Position numbers and translations under genes: made by a program
Notes under the pieces: generated by a model
What the model saw: the letters and a program-made list of their open reading frames with translations, nothing else
Told to the model about the DNA's origin: nothing
The model's database searches: none
NCBI GenBank assembly: GCA_015067995.1
Contig: SVLJ01000003.1
Span: 62,001-126,000 of the forward strand
Origin: Oscillospiraceae bacterium
Lineage (GTDB): Bacteria > Bacillota > Clostridia > Oscillospirales > Oscillospiraceae
Reading direction: 5' to 3'
DNA: 64,000 bases
Shown: positions 16,608-22,062 of the stretch, piece by piece
Position numbering within the stretch: position 1 is the first letter of the stretch
How the letters are laid out: each line of letters begins with the position of its first letter

Positions 16608-17606
16608 AGACAGAGCGGCGCAAGCCTTGGAGAGCAGACGGCCTACGGCCTCGGCAGCGCAGTTACCTCCGCGCTTGCGGAAAGGCTGGGCAACACAGGT
16701 TTGTTCAAAAACGCCTACGGCAGCGGCTGGCTGGATGACGCTTCCCTCAGCACGCTGGGAAAACTGGCCCTTTCCGCCGTCAGCGAGGGCGCGGAGGAGT
16801 TTGCGGAGGGGGTCGCAGACCCCTTGCTGAAGCGGTTTACTTACGCCCCCGATGCCGTTTACGATGACCAGTGGCTTTACGACACCTTGTACGATTCCGC
16901 GGTGGGCGCCGCCCTCGGCACCCTTGGCGGCGCGGTGGATGTGGGGGTGGATAGGGAAAGCGGACAGAAAAAAACCACCCCGGCAGGGATGGGTGAGTAC
17001 AGAGAAACGCGCCCGCAGAATGTGGAGTATCCTACGGTTCCCATCATCAGCATGAACCGGGAGAAGTATGCGGACAGCAACGGGAAACTGCCGGATGCAG
17101 GAAATGCGCTGCGCACCGATGCGATTCGTCGTGCGCGGCAGCGGTTGCAATTGGATCAAAACTCTGCCGCATATATCCCGGCCAGCAATGTAACGCGAAA
17201 CGGAGAGGAATATGTGCTGAAGGTGACCAAGTCATCACTGAATAAAATGCTTTCGCCAGCAGACCATTCAGCCGTTCCGGTGGAAAGCCTTTTAGTGCTG
17301 GACAATCTGGAACGTATTGCCAATAATGGTGTCTGGAAAAGTGGAGAAGGAGACCGGAAACGGAGACAGCAGATTCAAGGAATTGACCACCTGATGACTA
17401 CCGTGTATATCGACAATGAGCCGTATGTGGTGGATATGCGTGTACGTCTGGTACGGGAAGCGCCGGGGAAAGAAACGGACAATGTGCTCTATTATTTCAC
17501 GCCGGAAGAGATTGTAAGCGTGAAAAAAGCAGAAACATCGTCCCGTTCAGGTAAACGTCGTGCGCTTACCGCACATGGCGGGGACTCTGCATCTGCTTAT
17601 AAATAA
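16575..17606 (+). CDS. Silent cassette C5: gene B arm with type C tip
   Basis: After the standard gene B arm the frame diverges at GVDRESGQKKTTPAGM into a new tip (YIPASNVTRNGEEYVLKVTK, LLVLDNLERIANNGVWKSGE, TTVYIDNEPYVVDMRV). The tip again has the layout of LPD3/BECR-like domains. A diverged relative of the tip is in the broken cassette at 21486-21867. No start signal of its own. The last 25 codons are the template for RNA R5. Confidence 0.63.
   Translation: MLRRGSGAREARQSGASLGEQTAYGLGSAVTSALAERLGNTGLFKNAYGSGWLDDASLSTLGKLALSAVSEGAEEFAEGVADPLLKRFTYAPDAVYDDQWLYDTLYDSAVGAALGTLGGAVDVGVDRESGQKKTTPAGMGEYRETRPQNVEYPTVPIISMNREKYADSNGKLPDAGNALRTDAIRRARQRLQLDQNSAAYIPASNVTRNGEEYVLKVTKSSLNKMLSPADHSAVPVESLLVLDNLERIANNGVWKSGEGDRKRRQQIQGIDHLMTTVYIDNEPYVVDMRVRLVREAPGKETDNVLYYFTPEEIVSVKKAETSSRSGKRRALTAHGGDSASAYK
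17523..17600 (-). ncRNA. Antisense structured RNA R5 with U-tract terminator (family IV)
   Basis: The promoter at 17607-17635 is TTGACA, 17 bp, TATATT. The outer stem pairs AAGCAGA with TCTGCTT and GTCCC with GGGAC. The inner hairpin is GTGCGGTAAGCGCAC. The outer stem is followed by TTTTTT, a complete intrinsic terminator, all inside the C5 reading frame but on the other strand. This is the clearest self-contained small RNA gene of the set. Confidence 0.75.
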
Positions 17607-17654
17607 AATATAGCACAAAAAAGGTGGAGTGTCAATTCGGCGAGGTGCAACTAC

Positions 17655-17812
17655 TGCTTGGAGCCGGAAATGGTGAAAATTACAAAAAAGTAGACACACG
17701 CACTCCTACACTTGAACGACGTGCGCACAAGATACTCCTCAGAGATACGGTGTCTACAAATATAGTATATCAAAAGGTGTGTGCGCTGTCAACATAACCC
17801 GGAGGCGGAATA
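17655..17812. repeat. RNA-gene-plus-arm repeat, copy 1
   Basis: About 158 bp, nearly identical to 21904-22062. It contains an RNA gene with promoter and terminator (R6) and the start of a gene A-type arm (CCGGAGGCGGAATACG). It marks the edge at which the two downstream open frames begin. Confidence 0.85.
17684..17757 (-). ncRNA. Orphan structured RNA R6 (family V)
   Basis: The promoter at 17764-17792 is TTGACA, 17 bp, TATACT. GTAGACAC pairs with GTGTCTAC and is followed by TTTTTT. No toxin frame of its own is left: only about 20 bp of the sequence preceding the R11 copy survives upstream. It therefore looks like an antitoxin-type RNA kept after its toxin was lost. Confidence 0.7.
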
Positions 17813-18323
17813 CGCCACCTATGAGGACTACTATGCTGACAACATCGCAGCCGGTGGAAAGGGAGCGGAATTTTTTGACAAGCTGGTGGAAAAATCTGTG
17901 TCCCTTGTTCCGCAGGTCCTGTACACTGCATATACAGGCGAAGGTGCTGCTGTTCCGGAGCTGGCAAAGGCGGCATTCCATGAGCTTCCGGGCACCGTAG
18001 CCAGTATCCGGACAGTGGCAGAGAACCTTGCTTCAGACCCGTGGTATTGGTTCTCTGCGGCTGGGACTGCCGGTGAGGGTTATCGGGATGCTATGGAGGA
18101 TGATCCGCCTGAGGATGTAGCCGGTTGGAGAAGCCATATGGCGCGCTCTGCCGGGCAAGGACTCTACAAAGAAGCGGTGGGAACCAGTGACGAGGTTCCG
18201 GGGGTGCTTTCCACACTGGCGGAGATTGTTTATGAGATGTATCAGAAAAGACGGATAGATCAGCCGAGTGATTCCGTCTTGGATCGTGCCTTGAACGGAC
18301 TTATGAAAATTCTATGGGATTAA
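17781..18323 (+). CDS. Cassette C6: alternative gene A C-terminus of unknown function
   Basis: The frame opens with PEAEYATYEDY, identical to the end of gene A, then continues with 160 residues not found elsewhere here (SLVPQVLYTAYTGEGAAVPE, FHELPGTVASIRTVAENLAS, SDPWYWFSAAGTAGEGYRD). It is helical with hydrophobic stretches and has no toxin motif I recognise. It may be the original tail of gene A displaced by rearrangement, or another exchangeable end. No ribosome site is visible. Confidence 0.5.
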   Translation: MRCQHNPEAEYATYEDYYADNIAAGGKGAEFFDKLVEKSVSLVPQVLYTAYTGEGAAVPELAKAAFHELPGTVASIRTVAENLASDPWYWFSAAGTAGEGYRDAMEDDPPEDVAGWRSHMARSAGQGLYKEAVGTSDEVPGVLSTLAEIVYEMYQKRRIDQPSDSVLDRALNGLMKILWD

Positions 18324-18326
18324 AAA

Positions 18327-18364
18327 GTCACAGCGGGAGCAATCGCTCCCGCTGTGACAAAAAA
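18327..18364. terminator. Bidirectional terminator
   Basis: GTCACAGCGGGAGC and GCTCCCGCTGTGAC form a 14-bp stem with loop AATC, flanked by A-runs and T-runs on both sides. It ends C6 on the plus strand and the membrane-protein gene on the minus strand. Confidence 0.85.
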
Positions 18365-18368
18365 CGTA

Positions 18369-18674
18369 TTACAAAGGAAGCTGCCGGGGCGGCTCATACA
18401 GGCCGCGCTTGCGGAGAACTCGTCGTGCATGGGCATGAAAAATTAGCCCCCATACGATGGCAGCGGTGGGGTTGGCGATATCACGACCGTTGGAGTAGTA
18501 AGAAAGAAAAAGCGTCTGTGCCAGCCAAGCGAAAAAAGTATAAAGGGTGCAGAAGGTGGCCAGCTTCCACCGGCAGACAGGCTTTTTCTTTTTGTTGGCC
18601 AGTAGTATGGGGCCGGCACCATAGCGGGTGACTGTCCACAGAAGGACGAACAGAAGGGAAACGTAATGATACAT
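18369..18674 (-). CDS. Small membrane protein expressed from the cassette array
   Basis: The 101-residue protein has three hydrophobic segments (about residues 3-24, 38-56 and 68-82) and a basic C-terminus. It has its own promoter (18704-18732) and a ribosome site (AAGGGGG) before ATG 18674, with the bidirectional terminator behind it. It is the only clearly independent minus-strand protein gene in the array. I do not recognise a family. A lysogen-expressed protein such as superinfection exclusion or membrane immunity is a possibility, not shown. Confidence 0.6.
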   Translation of the reverse strand: MYHYVSLLFVLLWTVTRYGAGPILLANKKKKPVCRWKLATFCTLYTFFAWLAQTLFLSYYSNGRDIANPTAAIVWGLIFHAHARRVLRKRGLYEPPRQLPL

Positions 18675-18703
18675 CCGGATACCCCCTTTTTCTTTGCGGT
18701 TTC

Positions 18704-18732
18704 ATTATATACCGACGGTCGGAATAAGGCAA
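18704..18732 (-). promoter_or_regulatory. Sigma-A promoter of the small membrane protein
   Basis: TTGCCT, 17 bp, TATAAT, reading leftward; start codon 30 bp downstream of the -10 box. Confidence 0.7.
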
Positions 18733-18745
18733 GAACATACGCCAT

Positions 18746-19099
18746 TTGGTGGAGATCGGCAACAATGTGCCGGGTAAGGTCATCAGTGATAGAAATCTCA
18801 GCGAGGAAAAGCTGGCTCTGCTGGACATGCTGCCAGAGGTAGTTCGGAATGCGGAATATGTAGGCAGCGGCGAGTATGTGCAGCATTCCGGGAAAGTGCG
18901 CCCCGTTACTCGTTATGACTATTTTGAAACGCCTGTGCAAATCGTTCGTGTGGATGACCAGACTGGAAAAGAACGGAGTAGAGAGGACTGGATTGTAAGG
19001 TTCGATGTGGAGGTTTTGCCGTATACAAACAATTATCGAACGCATCAAATCATCAATATAGACCTGATCCAACCTGAGGGTAGCTTGGCGGGTCCTTAA
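18746..19099 (+). pseudogene. Truncated cassette C7: type A tip without arm
   Basis: The frame begins abruptly in the gene B linker (VEIGNNVPGKVISDRNLSEE), continues through LDMLPEVVRNAEYVGSG and ends with an expanded variant of the type A tip (insertion around RVDDQTGKERSREDW). The usual arm is missing, so it could not recombine into gene B in the same way. The stop codon lies in the loop of RNA R7. Confidence 0.6.
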
Positions 19100-19130
19100 C
19101 CCGCGGCATCCTCAGACGGACCAGGTCTAT
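19058..19130 (-). ncRNA. Antisense structured RNA R7 (family I variant)
   Basis: The promoter at 19137-19165 is TTGACA, 17 bp, TATACT. ATAGACCTGGTC pairs with GATCAGGTCTAT (12 bp), and the apex is GCGGGTTAAGGACCCGC. Relative to R1, both sides of an outer pair (G-C to A-U) and of an apex pair (U-A to C-G) have changed, keeping the fold. Confidence 0.68.
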
Positions 19131-19172
19131 AATTAAAGTATACTACAGCTGTGGCTTGCTGTCAATCCTGTC

Positions 19173-19250
19173 CCCGCCGCCGACACCGGAGCGACCGAAA
19201 ACAGGGCTCCCGCGGCAGCCCAGCGCAGCGGGTGCCGTGGGAAAGAGGAG
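19173..19250. repeat. Cassette linker repeat L4 (truncated)
   Basis: The linker stops at GAAAGAGGAG and is joined directly to the gene B arm at GAATTTGCCG. The short shared sequence GAGGAGGAAT suggests a microhomology junction. Confidence 0.75.
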
Positions 19251-19991
19251 GAATTTGCCGAAGGGGTTGTAGACCCCTTGCTGAAGCGGTTTACTTACGA
19301 CTCCGATGCCGTTTACGATGACCAGTGGCTTTACGACACCCTGTATGATTCCGCTGTTGGCGCCGCCCTCGGCACCCTCGGCGGCGCGGTGGACGTGGGG
19401 ACGAGGCAAAAACCCACCTCGGTGCCAGATAGAAAGGCCGTTGAAAATGTCTGGAAACAGGATTATACTGAATACGAGGATACGAATAATTCTACAGAAA
19501 ATACATATGGGTTGACAAAGCAGGAAGAGGGTTCTCTCGTTGCTTATAAAAGCAGTGAGAGTTATAAGATCAATGCCAAGCTTCGTGAAAGCCTTGATTT
19601 GAATGACTATCAAAGAAGCGTTATCATTGGCATGGATAGTGCGCTGAATAAGCTTCCTCGTTACACGGGAAGGGTATACCGTAATATTGCCTTTGATGAC
19701 TTTGGTGGAGAAGAAGCCTACCATGCATTCTTAGATGAACATGCAGAAGGACAATATGTATTTTATGAGGCATATACATCTACGTCCTCGGATAAGGAAG
19801 GATATCCGGTTGCTGGCAAGTACAGAGTCCATATAGAGATCTCCGGCTCCGGTAGAAATGTGGCAGGATACGGCAACAATATGGAGCGGGAAATCCTGTA
19901 TCCGCGAAATTCGCTGTTTTTAATTACAAAGGTGGAGATGGCGGAGGATGGTGCTCCCACTATTTACATGCAGGAGGTAGTCGATGACTGA
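19248..19991 (+). CDS. Silent cassette C8: gene B arm with ADP-ribosyltransferase tip
   Basis: A short gene B arm (EEFAEGVVDPLLKRFTYDSD to LGTLGGAVDVG) leads into a roughly 180-residue tip with the R-S-E layout of ADP-ribosyltransferase exotoxins: Arg in RVYRNIAFDD, YTSTSSDKEG, and EREILYPRNS with the E-x-E pair. The tip would transfer ADP-ribose from NAD to a protein or nucleic acid target. Its stop overlaps the start of a small Cys-containing gene, the probable immunity gene. It is the only tip here with no opposite-strand RNA gene. Confidence 0.72.
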   Translation, partial: EEFAEGVVDPLLKRFTYDSDAVYDDQWLYDTLYDSAVGAALGTLGGAVDVGTRQKPTSVPDRKAVENVWKQDYTEYEDTNNSTENTYGLTKQEEGSLVAYKSSESYKINAKLRESLDLNDYQRSVIIGMDSALNKLPRYTGRVYRNIAFDDFGGEEAYHAFLDEHAEGQYVFYEAYTSTSSDKEGYPVAGKYRVHIEISGSGRNVAGYGNNMEREILYPRNSLFLITKVEMAEDGAPTIYMQEVVDD

Positions 19992-20214
19992 CGAGGAACT
20001 GAGGGTGCTTTTTCAAGGGATTATAGCAGAAAACCGTGATCATCCGCCCAAGTCTGCAAAAGTCCTATGCAATACGTGTAAGCACAGACAAAAGGGGGCG
20101 ACGACCTGTCTGGCGTTCCCGCAGGGAATCCCGAAGGATATCCTGTTCCGGAGAGCGGAACACACCAAGCCATACCCTGGAGACAACGGAATCCGGTATG
20201 AAAAGATGGATTGA
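19984..20214 (+). CDS. Probable immunity protein for the ADP-ribosyltransferase tip
   Basis: The 76-residue protein carries CNTCKH and, later, CLAFPQGIPKDILF and HTKPYPGDNGIRYE, a pattern I associate with small proteins found next to phage toxins. A GCAGGAGG ribosome site lies 9 bp before ATG 19984, inside the toxin's last codons, so translation is coupled to the tip. Protection against the ADP-ribosyltransferase is inferred from this arrangement. Confidence 0.65.
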   Translation: MTDEELRVLFQGIIAENRDHPPKSAKVLCNTCKHRQKGATTCLAFPQGIPKDILFRRAEHTKPYPGDNGIRYEKMD

Positions 20215-20249
20215 CGCTTGTTAGAAATAGCGCAGGAAAATCATAAGAA

Positions 20250-20282
20250 GGCCGACGTCTGGCAAAATGTCAGGCGTCGGCC
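20250..20282. terminator. Hairpin after the immunity gene
   Basis: GGCCGACGTCTG pairs with CAGGCGTCGGCC (12 bp, one G-U). No U-tract follows, so it may be a weak terminator or a relic. Confidence 0.45.
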
Positions 20283-20319
20283 GTTGTACTGATGGAGATA
20301 TTCCAAATCGCCGGAAACT

Positions 20320-20586
20320 GTGGCCAACTTACCAAAGGTTTTGTCTTCGCCAGACAGAGTGACTTTTTCCAACCAGACTGATGTGTACGGAAGACCAACT
20401 TTATTATTTGAAAAGCAGATCGGTAATCTGTATATCACTGCGCAGGCGGTTACAGAGGGAAGAAAAGCGCTGACTACTGACACTATGTACATAAAAAAGA
20501 AAGTGTCTCCTACTACAGCTGATGAGACGCGTATGTCTCTCCAGCCAAACGTCCGCAACGGGCAGCAGGCTAACACTTTCGAATAA
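20320..20586 (+). pseudogene. Truncated cassette C9: type E (PBECR-like) nuclease tip
   Basis: The 88-codon frame (NLPKVLSSPDRVTFSNQTDV, LYITAQAVTEGRKALTTDTM, YIKKK) resembles phage Barnase-EndoU-ColicinE5/D-RelE-like nuclease domains of phage polyvalent proteins, from memory of that family. It lacks any arm and ribosome site and starts just after a stop codon, so it is a remnant. Its last codons are the template for RNA R8. Confidence 0.55.
20493..20581 (-). ncRNA. Antisense structured RNA R8 with U-tract terminator (family VI)
   Basis: The promoter at 20588-20616 is TTGACT, 17 bp, TATACT. GAAAGTGT pairs with ACACTTTC, followed by TTTTTT. Inside is the hairpin GAGACATACGCGTCTC. It is antisense to the end of the type E tip. 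Confidence 0.73.
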
Positions 20587-20615
20587 TAGTATATTCCAAA
20601 TGCAGCCTGAAGTCA

Positions 20616-21047
20616 AGCTATGCCGGTACGGACTACTATCAGGATGCCATTGACGCCGCCCTGCGGGGCGACCGTGAAGCGGCGGAGGCGGCGCTGGCCA
20701 AACGTGCGGAGAAGATGTCCAGTCCCGACTACCGCGGCAGCGGCGGCACCTCCATGGCGGAGGCCAGCGAGTACATCAACGGCTTGCTGGAGATGCTGCC
20801 AGAGGTAGTCCGGAATGCGGAATATGTAGGCAGCGGCGAGTATGTGCAGCACCATACAAAGCAGAAGTTGACGTTGAGGTTTGACTACTTTGAAACCGAG
20901 ACGGAAATCAGCGGAAGACCGTATATTGTTTCCTTTGATGTAGAAGTGTTCCCGAATCAGAACAACTACAGGACCCACAGGATCAATAATATAGAGCTGT
21001 CCCCAACTTCAAATGCCGACCCGGGTCCGAGCACCCGGCGCAAGTGA
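20616..21047 (+). CDS. Silent cassette C10: gene A arm with type A2 tip
   Basis: The frame repeats gene A from YAGTDYYQDAIDAALRGD through MSSPDYRGSGGTSMAEASEYI. It then runs without a break into INGLLEMLPEVVRNAEYVGSG and the type A2 tip, nearly identical to the tip of C3. Arm and tip are in one frame, so recombination in the arm would give gene A a toxin tip. No start signal. Confidence 0.65.
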   Translation, partial: SYAGTDYYQDAIDAALRGDREAAEAALAKRAEKMSSPDYRGSGGTSMAEASEYINGLLEMLPEVVRNAEYVGSGEYVQHHTKQKLTLRFDYFETETEISGRPYIVSFDVEVFPNQNNYRTHRINNIELSPTSNADPGPSTRRK

Positions 21048-21063
21048 AGAGAGAACAACTCTT
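20990..21063 (-). ncRNA. Antisense structured RNA R9 (family II)
   Basis: The promoter at 21070-21098 is TTGACA, 17 bp, TATACT. It is nearly identical to R3. The apex is CCGGGTGCTCGGACCCGG, where one base change relative to R3 converts a mismatch into a pair. Confidence 0.63.
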
Positions 21064-21103
21064 GATGGAAGTATACCATAGGCGTGATGTGCTGTCAAGC
21101 AAC

Positions 21104-21170
21104 CGCGGCGTGGCGTGAAAAAGAGTACGGCGGGGGGGAGCGATCCTGCCCCCCGCCGCCGACACCGGAG
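21104..21170 (+). repeat. Second mini-copy of the gene B N-terminus
   Basis: Nearly matches 11776-11839 and 15199-15260, and leads into linker L5. Confidence 0.8.
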
Positions 21171-21316
21171 CGACCGAAAACAGGGCTCCCGCGGCAGCCC
21201 AGCGCAGCGGGTGCCGTGGGAAAGAGGAGGAGCAACGGAGCGTGGCGAGACCTCGCCGCAGGCGGGGGTGAGCGGAGCGCAGTTTGCTCCGACGAGGCGG
21301 TGGAGCGCGGGAAGCC
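21152..21316. repeat. Cassette linker repeat L5
   Basis: Full-length linker. It ends at GCGGGAAGCC and is joined at once to AGATCTACAACTGGGGC, the last codons of the type B tip, so arm and tip body are missing. Confidence 0.85.
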
Positions 21317-21335
21317 AGATCTACAACTGGGGCAT

Positions 21336-21413
21336 AAAAACAGACGCATCCTTGGACGGTGCGGGGCGCGGTTAAAACCGTATTCCCAGCGGTGTCTCAT
21401 CAGATGCGCCTTA
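21336..21413 (-). ncRNA. Orphan structured RNA R10 (family III, single unit)
   Basis: The promoter at 21420-21448 is TTGATA, 17 bp, TATATT. One GCATCTGATGAG...GGATGCGTC unit with inner hairpin CGGTTTTAACCG is followed by TGTTTTTATG. The type B toxin body is gone; only its last ten codons remain. Confidence 0.7.
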
Positions 21414-21485
21414 AAATAAAATATATCACAAAATGCCCCAATTATCAATATACCAGGGTATAAAAACAGGCGCATCCTTGGACTG

Positions 21486-21867
21486 CGTTTTCCTATGACC
21501 CGGAGAGCGACCCGCTGTACCGGCAGTACCGCAGCCAGTACCAGCGGGAGGGCGTCTTGGTATCGGACCGAACAAACCAGCATATCTGGTTGCCTCTAAT
21601 GTGACCAAGGATGGAGAAACTTACTATGCAAAGGTCACCCGTGAGAGTCTTGGCAAGATGTTGTATACGGAAAAGAACCAGCGGCTCCCGCTGGAGCGGC
21701 TGGTTCTGGTAGACAATCTGGAGAAGGCTTTTGACAACAGTGTATGGGTGGAGAGTCGGGGAGACCGGAAGAACCGCACACAGATCGACGGCTTTGACAC
21801 GCTGCGGACGAGCTTTTATGTGGATGGCCAGCCGTATTACGCGGATATCGTTGTGAAGGTCGTCTGA
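21486..21867 (+). pseudogene. Broken cassette C11: gene A arm with out-of-frame type C tip
   Basis: The gene A arm (FSYDPESDPLYRQYRSQYQ) joins a type C-like tip (VASNVTKDGETYYAKVTRES, LERLVLVDNLEKAFDNSVW, SFYVDGQPYYADIVVKVV) with a frame change at the junction near 21553. The two parts cannot be read as one protein. The tip is diverged from that of C5. Confidence 0.6.
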
Positions 21868-21903
21868 CCGAAGCAGAATGCAGACAGTGAGAACGTGATC
21901 TGT

Positions 21904-22062
21904 TTTTTGGAACCGGAAACGGTGAAAATTACAAAAAGTAGACACACGCACTCCTACACTTGAACGACGTGCGCACAAGATACTCCTCAGAGATACGGTG
22001 TCTACAAATATAGTATATCAAAAGGTGTGTGCGCTGTCAACATAACCCGGAGGCGGAATACG
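21904..22062. repeat. RNA-gene-plus-arm repeat, copy 2
   Basis: Nearly identical to 17655-17812. After it the sequences diverge into different open frames (C6 and C12). Confidence 0.85.
21933..22005 (-). ncRNA. Structured RNA R11 with terminator (family V)
   Basis: The promoter at 22012-22040 is TTGACA, 17 bp, TATACT. GTAGACAC/GTGTCTAC stem followed by TTTTT. It lies 66 bp beyond the end of the C11 tip rather than inside it, and is otherwise the same as R6. Confidence 0.7.

Noticed and set aside
20215-20319. A further small gene between the immunity gene and C9
   Set aside because: Only a hairpin and short frames without ribosome site are present.
17523-22040. The stem-loops as plus-strand terminators of the cassettes
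   Set aside because: The T-runs follow the stems only on the minus strand; on the plus strand they are A-runs preceding the stems. The promoters also read leftward.
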